64,000 nucleotides of DNA from Balanoglossus misakiensis (GCA_040954595.2 CM082594.2:4836001-4900000), one strand, 5' to 3'. Shown: positions 38,001 to 52,721, counted from the first letter of the stretch. The notes: generated by a model from the sequence alone, not told the origin. Made by a program: numbers and translations.

Positions 38001-41000
38001 AATGTTATCTAAGTTCAAATTTGTACGTGTCCGGCTGAGAGACCCGTCGAGGCGAAAAAAACGCCAGCGTACATACTGTATACATACACCCCGTGCATGA
38101 AGATGGCTTACCTGTTAATACCTAACTGGATACAAACAAAATGGTGCGAGCAACGCCGTGGTCGTCCAGGTGCTTGTCTCTCTCCTTCTGGTGGGTTTCG
38201 GTCTCTCGTTTACTGGACACTCATTGGTCGACCGGTCTCTGTCGGTGTCAAAATAAAGTTCATCAATTAGCGACGGTTGTACGCGCGGTCCGGGTCGTAA
38301 TGTGTCCATGGACGGGGCTAAACGTCGAGTGGTGTGCGTTTCGTGTTGCCCACCGGATCCCGCACATAATACTACACATTATCTAAACAAACAAATGACG
38401 TATGGCGGTAGGCACGCTGTCGTATATCAAGGTGAACGAAAAAAATGGGCAGTGGGGAACGGGAGGCGCTTATTTATTCCCCAGGCGAAAGCCGTGCTCC
38501 TGTTTTGTCTTGCTTTGTTTTTGTCTTGTTGTTATTTACGGTTTCCGGCAACTCATTGTGCGCTGCATGCGTTTTTTTGGTCAAATGTACCACTGTCCGA
38601 CCGCCGCATGGGCAACTCGCAATTGCATTATGGTGATTGTTCCCCCACGCAGCCCCTTTCTCCTGCTCTCAGAATTTAACAAAATGCCTTTTTGCAAAAT
38701 GTAAAAAGGCAGCTCATGAAAAATTTAAGGGCTAGGCCGCTCCCTGACAGAGTATAATGCATCATTGTGTAGGTCTAAGTCGGTCGGGGTAGAACGAAAT
38801 TCGTTTACTGACATGGAGGCCAGTGAATTAACTTGAGTTGGACGACAGCCCGAGCTGGGGTGCCCTGACTCTTTCGAGAGAGAGAAAAAAATCATTAAGC
38901 GCTTTCTTTAAAAACAATCTGTCAGTACTCACTGCAGTTTCTGTCGACAGTTCGGTCAGGTGCAGAACTAAGAAAGACGAATTTGACGGTCATTTATCGC
39001 CTCTGCGTTGGCAAACGAAGCAACGGTAACAAGTCGAGCCATGCACATACACGTATACGTGTACTTCGCGAACGGTATATGCTTTGTGGTGCGTTCACTC
39101 TTTCCGTCCACTGCCAAGGATAAGCGTTCCGTCGGCCACTGCAAGACGCCGCGAATATCTGACGCTGGGATTCCGCCTTCTGCCCTTATATAAGTGCAAT
39201 TTCGCGTAAAAGCCCCACCGACGCCTGAGCTAAACGTACGGTCAATTGCACCAGGCTGGTTCCACTTTACCTGCCATTGAAGGGGGGTGACTACATAACT
39301 ATGAGGTGCCTGGCTTGTGATAATTGCATTAAAATGTGGGATGTCGGGCAGGCTGAGTAATTACCTGTACCCGTTTGGTGCAACCACTCTCTGTATGGGA
39401 GCGCAATCATCCTTACACATAGCTCTCACTGTGCTGCGCTCAATCCGAACAACTGACAACACTTTGGCGCTTATCCAAGCATGTCCAACTTTGAACTTGG
39501 CTGCCTTTTTAAGAACAGCTGGTCCGTTCCGGAATCGCCTCAGAGCACAGGGGTAAAAAAAAACTGAACGCGGGATATACTCACCGTTTCCCTTGAGTTT
39601 TCCACAAAGTTGATGGGCTATACGTGGCCGCTAACTACGTACGCTTGGATGGGACACTGATTACAAGTCTTGTCCGCCAAGTAAGAGCCACAGTGGCCCC
39701 GCACCAGACTGTCTCCTTCAGGGGATCGGCCAGCCAGCCTGTCTGACCGGAGTAACACCACTCGTCTGCGCGCAGTTTCAACACTTTCACTCCGAATATC
39801 TTGACAACTCGGTTGCTATGGTAACCCCGCTGATATCTTGCGAAGCGGCGCTGCAAAAAATGACACAGGTGAAAGGTCAATAAAAGTTCTCGTTCGCCGC
39901 TCACAAGACTGTGTATTATTTGGCGGTCAATCTGTTGGCTTTCGCGGTCATCTCTCAAAACTGGCACTCTGTCAGTCGGACAAGTAGTAAACACACCAGA
40001 AGCGAAGAAAGGACGTGTTCATGGTTTAACACACTTTAAGAAGCGAATTCTTGTAACGGAAAAACATCTTGCGGGACCACTAGCGGTGTCTGTGAGAGGG
40101 TTTTTAAGTGTTCGATGAGTGTTCCAGCGGCGGGGGGGGGGGGAGGCTTTCTTATACACGTGTTCAATGTGACTGCACCTGTACTGTTTCGAGCTGGCAG
40201 TCTTAACAACAACCGCTGGTATGCATGCAATTCCACCCACAATAGGGCCCACACCACGAACATGAACCCCAGTTTTGTTCTCCGCAGTCGATGTTTTAAG
40301 CATTTAGCGTGTGGTGGCAGAACAATACGGCCCCGTTGTTTGCTCGGGCTTGTTTGTACGCCGGTTTCGAATATCAATGGACTTTTCTGCGCGTTTTAGT
40401 TCTTCTTTTCTAACTCGCTACAAACTTTTGTCACTTGCCAGGTATTTTACTCGAGGTGTACACGCCGGGTTATTTTATATTAATTGTCAGCGAGAAAAAG
40501 CGGTACATGTCTATATTGTCGTCCTCGCCACCGAAATGGCGGGAAAGACATAAAATGGAACACGTCTCCCAAAAGGATGACAACTGCAGTTCAGCAAAAA
40601 TATCATAAACGTATTTTCCGTGATTATATATTTTATGAACGAGTTATCAAGGTGATCTCAAAGCACAGGATACCGCGTATCACATCAATTCACATAAAAA
40701 AATATAGATATTTCCGTTCCATTTTAAAACGAAACTGCGCCGACCGACTGTGACCTTTCTTCCGTGTACAGAGGAAACATCCACAATATCTTCGTACATC
40801 ATGGCAAATTTCACTGAAGGTTAAATTTAGAACCACTGAACTGACGAACAAACACGAGAGTACACGTTTTCCGTTAATGGCTTCAGAAAGAACCTCACGA
40901 TTTGGTATCGCAGGACACGTTTCCATGGAAACGGCGATGTTCAATTTCTCGCTGACGTCTTCACAGTGTTGACGTCCGTGGGCGCTCCTAATTAAATCGT

Positions 41001-41448
41001 CGCTTGCAATATAGAGACAGGGTAACGTTTCTGTTGTCTGATAAAAAGGGAGGATGTCATCGTTTAACGAATTGTGCTTCTCTCGGCACTTAATTAGTGA
41101 GAGAGTGTCTTGTCCCATAAAAAGTTAACGCACGACAAGTGGGAATGACGTCATTCCAAATTGTGCCTCTCTCGATGTAGTCGGTTGAAGAGTTTCTTGG
41201 TCATGTTTTTTTTTCTTCTTCGAGCATGGGACCGTTTTTACATCTGTCATTACCACTACATGCGTGATCGATGTGCTGGCTATCTGAGATGCGCGGACGC
41301 ACGAGTTTTAACACGACATGGCCGATCAGCGATTTGGGTCACGCGACCAGAACCCCTTCCACTTCCGACTGATGACAAGTTAACATCGTGTGATCTGCTA
41401 ACAATCACAAGAGTTCACCGCGCTCTCCTGAAAGATGCGAGAGCTCAC

Positions 41449-41493
41449 CTGCAAGTCTGACTGCGCCAGAAACGCCGAAATCGGATACTCGCG
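41449..41493 (-). other. Weak candidate 45-bp exon, minus strand
   Basis: The acceptor CATCATTTTTAG and the donor TTGCAG|GTGAGC flank a multiple-of-three segment that reads REYPISAFLAQSDLQ in phase 0. It is also open in the +1 frame. No homology is recognised. Confidence 0.15.
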
Positions 41494-43805
41494 CTAAAAA
41501 TGATGTTTTATATAAGAAAATCCCCCGAGAGCTCAGACTGGTGCCCATAATGAGATATAGCTCCCTAAACCAATCAGCAGGACATTCATCGGGTAGCTTA
41601 TCGCACGGTTGGCGCTTATTGGTCAATTTCTCGGCGAACCCACGATTTAAACAGGTGTGTACATCACCAGGTGTAACGATGGCGTAATCAAGTGAGAGTA
41701 TCTAGATAGCCCCTTCGCGGGAATCGTACACATCTTCCCCTGAACCCAAATCTTTGCTGCAACTAGAAATTGCTGTCAAAAATCAACATCAGACTTTGGC
41801 TATAGTCCGCAACGTCGGTCCTGCAAGGCTGCCAGTGATTGGTCGGTTTATTTCTCATTAATGAGGTTTTTGCGGCCTACCCACGCGCCGTTGGCCTACG
41901 CTTCAACGTTCGCGCGGACGCCTGGCCAATTAAGACGAGCCAGCGCTTTACATAATCCTAGCCGCATATGCCTCCACTGAGATAGTGTGATGTTTAGTAC
42001 ATATATTCTGAGAATCTAGTTAGAGAAGAGTTCGTCTAACCCCGGTATAATAAAACCCATCATTGAGGGGAAACATCGGCGAGTAGTGCGCAGACGACAC
42101 GATAATGTTGATAATATTAAAGATCGTATACGCACAGACATCTTGATAAAATAAAAGGGTATCAAAAGCTGTCTCCTTGTCGGTTCCCACAAAGGCCAAA
42201 AAATCAATTATTCTGGTGATAATAAAAACGACGTTGCGTCTATTAGCTTGGCAGCCAGTCTGAACTTGGTCATAAAAAGTCAAATGTGGGTCACGTCGGG
42301 ACACCGGGGGTTACGCGCTGGCGACATCGCAGCGGCGAGAATGATATTTCGTCTCTGAGTAGTAACACCCGCCCCTTTCCCAGCGATGATCTTGACTTAC
42401 CGAGCGGATCGCGTTTCGTTTAAATGATCATGGGATTCTGTGCTCCGGGTGTCGCAGTGAAACATTGACAAAGATAAGTGGCTATTATCTGAGAGCCCCC
42501 TAGACCTTCGGGCAGTTTATCATGCGTTTATCGACAGTTCATCGATCGAAAAGCCTGGATGGCTGTGAACTCAAGCGGTCAGGCTAGGCACTGCGACTCA
42601 CCTCGCCGAGGTTAACCCCCTTCCAAACTCCCAGCGTTTTACAACCCACCAAAACACAACGAGAAACCACCTATCCATCGCAGCAAAGCAATAAGCAAGA
42701 CAGGCGTTACGTTAACTTTTCTCAAACGATTTTGCAGTACATGTGTACCACTATTTTCAACCACGGGCCGTAGTCTTGATTTTAAAAGGCGGGAAAGTAT
42801 TGAAGGCCGATAAATAATGTGAGGCAAATATCTTGAGACTACAGGAAGGTACGTGAAAGTGTACACTCATCGAGAATGGGACCCTAACATGTTAACGATT
42901 CATCACATTTCAGTCGCCAGAAAGTTCAGAAAATCTTCTTCCCCGGCTTTGCCGGAGACCCTGGCACAACGGTCATCATCGTAATCGTTGTTAACGAGAA
43001 CACACTCAACACATGGGCATCCAAGGTGTTAACTATAGAAATGCAACAGTTCGTAATTTTGCGGTATGGACGAAATTCTCGCCAACACCAACGTGACGTG
43101 TGACACCTGGATTCTCTGGAAGCCAATGCGCATGCGCCGAAGGACGCGCTCCCGCATTCGACTGCACTGGGGATCTTCCCTTCAACTGTCATTGATTCGT
43201 TTCATGTCACCCAATGTCACCCAAATATCACAGGTCACAACACGGCGTGCCCCCAGCTCAGACTTTGTGTCTCGGAAAGGGAAACTTTAGTGAGATGTTG
43301 AAAAGTGTGAGTTTCTGTGTCGCCATCTGCCCGCGGCCGGTCGGTCGCCCCAGCGAGACCCACGTTGCCACTGAAAACTTTCACACGTAGGTTATGAAAT
43401 CCGCCTGACGACTCGAACACAACGATGTAAATGCCATGATTTGCCCGCTTTGATACTTTAAGTTACAACTCTTTTGTCTTCAAAAAAAAGTCTGATTTCT
43501 CAAACCGGTGTTAAATACCTATGGTAATCCATATCTGCGGTAATATTTGAGCGGCGTCCCCGTGCCATACATTGTACATTATTGTTAAAGACACTTCAAT
43601 GTTTTTCAGCGCGGCGTGTTCAAAAAAAAGTTCGTCGAGGCCGGGCAGGCTGGACTCCTACGTCCGTCGTAGCTTGAAGTTCCACATAAAAAAGACGGTC
43701 AAGTTTAGATTGACTGGACCTATTGGTGACAGAAACTGATCGGTCTGACAAAAATACACCAGCTAAGGGCGCCGTCATTATTCATGGCCGGGGTCGGATG
43801 AATCA

Positions 43806-43880
43806 AGGGGGTTCTCAAATTTTGGAAGCCTGCAGGGGGGGGGGGTTCTTAAAAATTGTAAATGAAGAGGGGGGGGGTCA
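43806..43880. repeat. Degenerate G-tract minisatellite
   Basis: Three related units each begin with a G run followed by TTCT/TCAC and an A/T-rich half (starts near 43807, 43835 and 43869; unit about 30 bp). A C12 tract follows at 43930-43941. It looks like the remnant of a G-rich tandem repeat. Confidence 0.5.
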
Positions 43881-45900
43881 CTCAACTGAAAGATTTAGTT
43901 GTGTGGAGTTTCTGGTGTGATTCCTCCGACCCCCCCCCCCCGGCCGTTAATAATGACGGCTCCCTCAGGCCGTGGACGTTCATTATTACAGCGTTGTGGG
44001 AAAACGTCAGTTAACTGCTTTCAACAAAACAATGTAATTTATATTTCTAATATCGGAAATATTCACCGTGACATGAAAACAGTTCCTTGTCGTGACACTT
44101 ATTGTTTTGGGAGTCTTGTTTTCGAAACGTTTCACTAGACAAAACACCAACCAGCTCAGTCGAGGAAATTAATTTAGGAATTAAAATAACACCATTATTT
44201 GAATCTACAAAATTGTAGTATTATTTCTGTATTTGCTGAAATATAGTACTGGCACAAATGTCAAACAAGTTGTTAAAACAAAGTTCGAAGGGCCTATATA
44301 CATATACTAAATATTAATGTGTACATACAGGCTGGTGTATATATATATATACATATCATGTGTCAAACAAAGTTCGTATTGACTCTGACCTTTCTTTGAC
44401 ACGCTGTTCCATTGTTTTTATTTTATATAAAAAAAGCCTGTTCTCGTGAGCGATCAGCATTTCCTGTCTACTACCGATAGCAGAGTGATGACGTCATTAA
44501 GGGGGACAATATCGTGGGGCAGTTTTCCCGCCGGGCCGAGCGAGTGCCACTGCCAATATATATCGTGCAACCGAAAACTTCGTTTTTATCATGATGTCAG
44601 ATTCATTCAAAAGTTTGGTCATCGTTCGCAGACATTCACACTCAGTCGTGATTCTGTGTCAATGATATTAACGCAGAAAAATACCGTTTTCAAGACAGGA
44701 AGGACGTGGGTATTATCATATAAAAATCACACTGCATTATCTGGCCTCAATCGATTAATTCCGGTGATGACACGACGTACTCTGTGTGCACGGGTTTGGC
44801 ATCATTTTGGAAGACGGTTGTGAGAACAAAGTCTATTTTGTCGAAAACGTGCCCACTGTCACCCGGCAATTTATTAAACGGCAGAAACGTTGACCACGGA
44901 AAATAAACCCTTTGTAAGATGGACTTTAAAAGCTGCCATTGCCCCGGTAGTGTTGTCGGTGCCGTCTGCCAAATTAACGAGTCCAACATCGACGATTAGA
45001 GCGAGTCAAAACAATCACCCAAATCTGAATAACGGCCTGTTTCGTGTCGAGACGCCAATAATTACTGGAATCTGGTATATATCTATCATCGGCAGTAAAG
45101 TTAGGTGACCTTTGACCTCCAGGTGCTGCGATTACTTAATACTCGTCAACCCCGGGACGAGATTATCGCCACCACCACCACAACACCAGGGGTTGTCAGG
45201 TCTCTGTCAGCAAGCAAGCAGCAACCGTGCACAATAGTGGCACCGAGCTGAACCACACTTCTGGCTGAAATACATATCCCTCACGCGAGAAGAAAAAACG
45301 CGTCGGCGCCACGTCCCTATAAATTTGGGCAATGCACTATGTATGGTTGTGTCCGTCACAACTGATAGTAAACACACGAGTCTGCTAAATGCTTGCTGCA
45401 GTACTTTGACACTTTGGCCCGGTGACACCCCGCGGTGAACCTGACATTAGTTTTCACCCACCTTTGTGAGACTTCGGTCGGCCCAACGATGCAAGCGAGA
45501 GGTTGGCACAAACTCCCCGAAGAAACACACACACAGGCCCACACCACAATGAACAAAGGTTCAATCACAAAACTACGCATGTAAATCTACGGTGGCACAT
45601 GATTGGACCATAAAGTAGGTCACAGTTTAAACCAGGGACAATATTCAGCCACCTCGGAAAATATCTTCGTTTCACCATCTGCTTGAAATGAATTCGACGA
45701 AGCCGGTGCGTCCACCTGTGCCGGCAGGTATGGAACTTTTCGCGTCTCGTGAGCACGTCAAAAATGCCATACACGCTGTCAAACATGACAACATGCATTT
45801 TGGGAGTATCTAACCAACCCCTGGCGCACGAAGCCTGGTCCGTCTCTGATACACAAGGTATTCGGCTGTATTAATACCTTACGAAAATTACGCATTAAAA

Positions 45901-45930
45901 CAAAACAAAACAAAACAAAACAAAACAAAA
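45901..45930. repeat. (CAAAA)6 microsatellite
   Basis: Six perfect pentanucleotide units. Confidence 0.95.
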
Positions 45931-46339
45931 GTGAATTTGCCGAAATCAGTAAACGTTAATTTACATGAAAACTTTTTTGAAAAAAAAATGGCGCGCAGAC
46001 CAAACAAAATGACGAAAGGAAAGCCCAAAATCGTGGCAATTTTTCTTCACTCTCGTGTAGTTTTATCGTTCGTGATATTCTGCTCGCTGACGTGACACTG
46101 CCAGATGAGTTTTGTCTCCGTTTGCAGGTCATTCAACGGTTATGAGCTACCTACAGATTGATTACCGTCCAAAACAAACCTCGGAGACCTCGGTATCACG
46201 AAGTTCCCGCAAGGGCTCCGCGCAAGATATCAAGATCGCCCAGATAATAACGTAATTTATTAGTGAATGAAAGATTGCCATCAAAAAATAAATACGGCGC
46301 TCTAGTATCACCGATAACCACGCCAGAGCGTTGACTTAC

Positions 46340-46399
46340 TCGGTCCATCGGCTCAGCATCGGCCGAGCAACCGATTTGGGAGCCTACTTCCTGAATTAT
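46340..46399 (-). other. Weak candidate 60-bp exon, minus strand
   Basis: The acceptor CTCCCCCCGGCAG and the donor GGACCGA|GTAAGT flank 60 bp open in phase 0 (IIQEVGSQIGCSADAEPMDR). The splice signals are good, but no neighbouring exon or family is recognised. Confidence 0.2.
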
Positions 46400-47038
46400 C
46401 TGCCGGGGGGAGGATGTCGTCATACGGAGATGCAAACACAGAATTATCTCGAATAGGACGACACTTAACAATTATATCTGCATAAAAATGACAGACCCAA
46501 TGATAATTTTCATCGGAAATGGCAATACTCGACCAGGGAAGTGCCAACTTGAAATAGCGATAGCATGAATAACGTTCGAGATACAGCCAGCAGTGATAGG
46601 AGAAGTTATCTGACTCCAAAACGGCAGTATTAATCTGTTAATCCCTGCGATATCAACTCCGACCGAGCACAGGTTATCAGCCTCGACACTGACGTCCTGC
46701 GGTCCCCGGGTTGAGATATGGGCCGATTCTGTCACTGTAGTTCTGCAGGGGTTCAACTGAATAAACGGGAACAAATTCGGTTATTTGTGTATCGCGCCTA
46801 CACGACTATAGACGAACATGGCGCGTACACAGCGTACAGCTATAACCGTGATACAACCAACCGACATGTAGACACAAGGTTAGAAACGCCTCTGTCGGAA
46901 CTGGGTCGCGGTCGAGAAGACGACACTCCAATTGTAGAAGAAAAAAGTTAGGTGATGGAGGCATAGGGGAGAGAAAGGGTTGATTGGTGGGGTTGGGAGA
47001 CGGATTGGAGTCGTGATGGTGGACAGACATGTATCATA

Positions 47039-47249
47039 TAGACAGACAGACAGGTAGACAAGCAGACAGACACAGACAAGCAAGCAGAGAGACAGACTGT
47101 CGGCAATGACATGCGCAAACACTATTAAGGTTAAGCATACCTTATCAGCACATGATCTAGGCCTAAGTCAAGTAAAATTACCCGCAGACAACCCGCCCAG
47201 ATTCTAAGAGTGAAATATGCGAGGAGGAGGAGGAGGAGGAGGAGGAGGG
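47039..47249. repeat. Degenerate (GACA)n and (GAG)n simple repeats
   Basis: GACA-type units with CAAG/AGAG variants occupy 47039-47099. A separate, nearly pure GAG array is at 47221-47249. Confidence 0.85.
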
Positions 47250-48979
47250 TGGAGCTGGGCGGAGGAAGATTGAGGGGGGGGGGAAAAACTGAAAAGTTAA
47301 CAGAGAGAGACGGCCAGGAGCGGCGGAAATAAACGATTGAGTGGACAGACGCGACAAATGGATTTGAAACATCGACTCGTCAAAATCGGATCTTCGAAAA
47401 GCAAGCAAACGCGAGTACGAATGAAAACATATTGCAAGCTATCGAATCGCTACTAGGTTTTGTTATAAACAAAAACAGTGAAAACATGGCCGCCGAACGT
47501 CGCATACACATCATACTGTATACATTTCTGTTACTTGTAGTTTCTTCGTTTCCAAGAGTTGAAATTCCGAACCCTTCTCTGTCTTAAATTGCAAACTGTA
47601 GGGCCACCTGTATCCGCCAGCCCCTATTCAGCAGGCCATTAGCTTGACCTTACGATAAGATTAAAGTTCGTTACATTATCACTACGTGTCGCCGGTTGGT
47701 ACCCAATGCGTTGCCATGTCGACAGAATCCTAAGTAACCATGGGAGACGAGAACCTCGGAGGACGCTCCGCTGTGTCCTTGACAGAGCGGCAGCGGCGTA
47801 AACCCGGAATTTATTTCAAAGTACGAAACAGATTAATATCCGTTGGCGAACGACCGAACAAATACGCCGGTCTTTATAAACGCGGTTTCGAATAGAAGAA
47901 GGTAACAAAGCGGGAATTTCAGATATTCAGAATTAAACAAATTTAACCGCTCAGTGATCGGGCTAAACTGGACCATTAAATCAAACTCGCTTTACGGTTG
48001 GGGTGGAAATTCCACAGATATCTTATACTCGGTCGTTGGTGAAATATTTAAGTTTTGAAAATGTATCTGCCGCAGGGAAGGGGTTATATCATAACACCGG
48101 GGGTATACATATTTGTTACGATAGTTTGGAAGGGTGACGGTGTTTTAACTAGCTCTAACCAGCGTCAAAGGCGCTCACGACACTGGCATGCAAAGTCAAA
48201 TTTGTCTAAACCACTAAACAAAACAAAAGAATACTCGGACCTGAAATATATGCAGCCAATGCTGCTATATAGCTTTGGTATTTGGTCGACGGCACGAACG
48301 CAGTTTCTACTCTCGATATGGAGAGGACGGGGCATGGTTAAGAATAAATGAATAATTTACCCCCCCCCCCCCCTCAGCTATCGCAAAATGGAAAACAATA
48401 TTTTGGCTCTCAGTGACACATAAAAAACTGGCTAAACCCCAACCATTTTCGTTTAAGATCTCTCATCATTTTTACAGATGTCCAGATAAAACTTGGTCAC
48501 TTAAGACCAGGCATCGGGTTTTCCGTAGCCGCGTTGGACGCTACTTTGCTCCACGATAAAATCTCTACACGCATGATAATTGACAGATATTCCACAAAAG
48601 ACTGCTCACTGAAGTCAGTTATTTATCCCAAACATTCCTTCATATGCCCGTCAAGTTTGTGTCTGTTTGCTCCTTCCATTGTGTACCTGCTAAAAGCCCC
48701 ACCAGGTTTTTGTATTAGCGGACACCTGTATCTGTCGATTTTTCTCTCTCACAAAAGCTTCGCACCACACGTGCGTCCCCATTGACATTGCAGCGGGTCG
48801 TTCTACGGATTGTAAATCTGCTTTTGGGTAGCTTAATTCGAAATACGATGACAGGTAGGGGATGGTGGGGCTAATCTGCGCCCGGGGCCCATTCCTTAGA
48901 GAACCTTCTAGTCGGCCAGTGAATCAAAAGTGTCCAATTCAGAACCCCCATCTCTTAGTGTCCCTCGCGGCGATTTCGG

Positions 48980-49044
48980 CTCTCTCTCTCTCACTCTATT
49001 TCTCTCTCCCCTTCTCTTCTGTCTCCCCTTCTCTCTCTCTTCTG
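48980..49044. repeat. (CT)n-rich polypyrimidine tract
   Basis: CT dinucleotides with CCCC and TTCT interruptions. Confidence 0.85.
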
Positions 49045-52000
49045 TCAACATTGTGAGTACTGCCGCTCCCTTCCTTCCTAAAGTCGCGCACGATGCAACG
49101 TCTTCGACAAATGCCTCATAAATGCGACACATCTTTGAAAAGCGTACCGGAGATTCCTCGCACATCTGGTGCACAAGGGACATCAGGTCAAGTTTTACAA
49201 CAAGGCTGTATTTACAAGAAAAAAGTGATCGTATACATGTAGATACTTTTTGATTTGGAAACAATAAACGTTTGTGCGGCCGTACAAAGCGTGAAAGGAG
49301 AAACAAGTATATACAAAGGTCCAGATTTCAGAGGTTGTCCTAACATTAAAGTAGTTTTCGTTTCACCCCATGCCTGTGTATAAGAAACAAGTTTACTTTA
49401 TATCAGAGTTTACCATAAATCAAGTTCGAGCACTCTATTGTTTCCTGCCAAGTTATTCGAATACTTTAAAGGCAACAATCGGTGAACAAGGATAGTTTTG
49501 TGATACGTTTTGGGGGAAAAAGGGAAACAATTTTGTTTTTGTAAAGTACATGTATACCAGTTCAGTGTAACCCGACGACACGCACAGATGGTTGAAAAGA
49601 CACTCCCATCATATTTAAAAGAGTTGCATTAAAGCTCCATCAGCTGTAACTTTTGGCTACTTTAATATGTATTAAATGCAGTTTTTTTAAAGTCGTTATA
49701 GCATGATGAAACTCCAAGTACTTCACATATCAGGGGACCCAAACAACCACGTGATGGGGTCCACTAGAGTTTAATGAACGTAACAATTATTTTTGCTGTG
49801 AAGATATCAAATGATGCGGACAGAATGCCTTGTTTGTACACAGAAGTTGCGCGTGCGCACTTCCGACCATTGTCGCCCTTTACAAAACTATCAAGGTACC
49901 AAATGGTCACAACTTCTGGAATCCGGTCTCTCGATTCTGCATTTATCTAACCGTGTATTATATAATGAGAAATTAGATAACGTAGAATTGAGATCGAGCA
50001 CAATTCACAGTTTTTTTTCACAGTTATGTAATTGTGAAGTGGGATGATCATTCAAGATCACTGGCTAGAGATAGTTCTGTCCACGAGATACGATTGATTG
50101 TCTACCACCCTGAGCCGATTAAAAACTAGCGTTTGGTACTACACATGAGCATCCCTTGAGTTTCGATATCATGTGCCATGTATGCAGGCATCTACGGCTC
50201 TGGCCGTCGGCACATATAGCGTCGGATAACACGTATGCCATGCCATGTATAGATTCTCCAGTGACGGAACGTCTGGTATGTCACGTGGATTATGTCATCC
50301 GAGAGTGAGAGTATAGCACTGACGTCAGATTTTACATATTTCAATGAGCGTAATAACACAAATACAAAAATAAACCGAAACATGTACTAAGAATAACCCT
50401 ATTTATCGAGGAGAGAATGTCAGTCTTTTCTAGTCAACTTCGATATACCACAGGCGCGACATGAGATCAGATAGCGCGCAGTCAGATAGCTGTGAAACGT
50501 AGACTTTCAAGGTTTAGGGAAAACGACGACCGTGAAATAAAGAAAACATGGGTAAGATAGCGTTTTATGTCTGTGGATACACTTTTTACAGGCTGATAAT
50601 TATGCCGAGATATTATGAGTCCATCCTTGAGCTTTACTGTAAATAGTATACATAACATGAACACGATCGTAAATACACGCTATCGCGATTTGGCTGACAG
50701 TCGGTTTATGATTGACATCGTAAGACAGAAGGCTTGTGAAAACTGCGTGTTTGAGGGGGGTAACACAAACACATCTCCGACCAAGCGAACGCCGTCTCTT
50801 ACGCCAATTTAATGAGGCGTGTGGAATCTCCCTCATGAAGATATGTCCAATCTGTTCTTTAAATATACACACAGGTGCGCATACTGCTATCAATCACCGG
50901 CTGCCATGGAGACAGAACAGAAGGGGGTACACGCTGAGAAGAAAAGCCCAGTGCACTGGCGTGATACAAGATTATGTAGAATTAATGTAGCGAGCCTAAT
51001 TATCGACATTAATTTGGGTTATTGGGCGCGACGTTTTTTCCCCCATCATGCGTCTGTGACTAAATTACGACAATTCTATAATCCGTCTATGCAGCTGTAT
51101 AGTTCGATTTTATACGCGTACCACTTTTGGCGCGAGTGCGTTTATATTTTGCGAATTTTATCGTCATTTTTCGACGAACTCAATGTTTATTATTACTCAG
51201 GGGCATGAAGTGAATGTGGAGAGGGGTAGCGTTTGCGGGCGAGATTTCTACATCTAAACATTTTCATTCCTGCACACACGTCCACTTCAGAAATGTATAA
51301 GAGGTTCGTCTGTATTTCAAACCTTCGTCCGGTCCTTACAACACGGAGAGGGCCGTCGTCAAATATAACTAGGCTTATAAGTTCAAGCATAAACTTTGGA
51401 TCTCTTCTTAAATTTTGATTGTGAACTTTTGCGTGGGATCATTCCCTGCATTTGCAGGGTGAAATCAAAGCAGTGCACGCATACAGAAGAAGCGATATTG
51501 AAATGTCTCGACGGTCAGCTGCTGCACGTTTCCTGGAGGTGACATTCCCCGGGCCGCGGTGTTGTTTTTATTATTCGCTGAAGGTATTCAGTTCTTTCGC
51601 AGGTGTTCAAGTCGGCATCTATCTGCGGGGGACCCCCAGTGGTACGGCAAGTGATAGCATTATGAACACATTGTTCACAAGCAATCGCCGCACATATTGG
51701 GGCTACTACTCGAAGTCTTTTTTTGTTGTTGTTGATCGGTGCAGTTGTCCCGCGCCAGGCGTATCGCGCATGTATACAACAATCTTGGTCTCTGCCTGCC
51801 TGTTTGTTTTCGCGGTAATGTTTCAAATAACTGACAGATTTCACGGTCTTTATATATATATATAAAGTTGCCCCCTTGTGATATCGCCGCAGCTGCGGCC
51901 TGGCCTGGGGAACACGTGCTCCAAATCTCACGTTATTGGGACTTGGCCAAGGGAGCTTAATTCTATGAACGTGATTTGTGTGTGGAGACATGGGGCGGAA

Positions 52001-52721
52001 TCACAATGGCGACTTATTTACCTCTCCAAACACCTTTGGTTCCAAATATTTAGGAGTTTTCCTACTTTTCTTCAGGGGCAAATCGGCAAATGTCAATAGA
52101 AAACAGATGTATCCACCTTATCCAAACCCACTGACGGATCATCGACCTCTGAGGACATGTCTCGAATTGTATCGTGAAATCTCGCGAGATCGGCTGAAAT
52201 TCTGCTCTCACGAAGTGTCCGATCTCCGCGGAGCAACGTTATTACTGGTATTATACCATATCAGGGACACCTCTGTTTACCCCCGATAGAAAGCCACTCA
52301 ACAATTTCACACTTCAAACTACAAAAAAAGATAACGGGAGATAAGTTGTACATTCTACCTCTAAGATTCAAGTTTTAGCAACGACTGAGTTTTGAAACTG
52401 TGGCACGCACAGTCATGCGTCGGCCAAAATTGACTTTAACCACAACTGAGTATTAAAAAAAAGGTTATTTACTTCCCGTTGTACTGAGAAAAATTAAGTT
52501 CAGATAAATACACTGTCGTGCTTTTTTTTAATTTCACAAGAGAAAACGTCGATGCCCCTTTGGTTGTCACGGGAACGCAACCAAGACGTTGTAAGATTGC
52601 CTGCCTTTTATTGTTCAGCGGGGAAAGATTTACAACAGCCTTGTAAATTAGCAGAGAAACCTTGACATCTAGACCGTTGGATTTTTTTATCAGGCCGACT
52701 TATCTTCCACCCACCGCATAC

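Larger units (their letters stand above)
32084..46000. other. SOSTDC1-ISPD interval, middle part; no recognised gene
   Basis: AT-rich between 32.7 and 33.3 kb. Homopolymers are at 34436-34455 (G11, A, G8), 36450-36463 (C14), 40132-40143 (G12) and 43835-43941. A short TA run is near 44340 and a CAAAA tandem is at 45901-45930. Several isolated good donors on the minus strand (near 35.40, 39.58, 41.45 and 42.60 kb) lack recognised exons. Confidence 0.4.
46400..52721. other. SOSTDC1-ISPD interval, right-middle part; no recognised gene
   Basis: Contains a degenerate GACA/AGAC repeat (47039-47099), a GAG array (47221-47249), G10 (47274-47283), C14 (48360-48373), a CT-rich tract (48980-49044), an AT-rich block at 49.3-49.7 kb and a short TA run (51851-51864). 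Open frames lack family signatures. Confidence 0.4.

Noticed and set aside
41449-41493. Alternative frame of the 45-bp candidate exon containing VSDFGVS, like a kinase DFG loop
   Set aside because: There is no catalytic loop (HRD) or other kinase motif nearby; a three-residue match is expected by chance.
51515-51991. 158-codon minus-strand frame
   Set aside because: It includes translation of a TA repeat, has no domain, and the opposite strand is equally open.
51983-52050. Possible minus-strand exon (KTPKYLEPKVFGE, donor GTAAAT) after the 52.8 kb candidate
   Set aside because: The phase does not fit the phase-1 end of that exon (a stop appears on joining) and the acceptor is weak.
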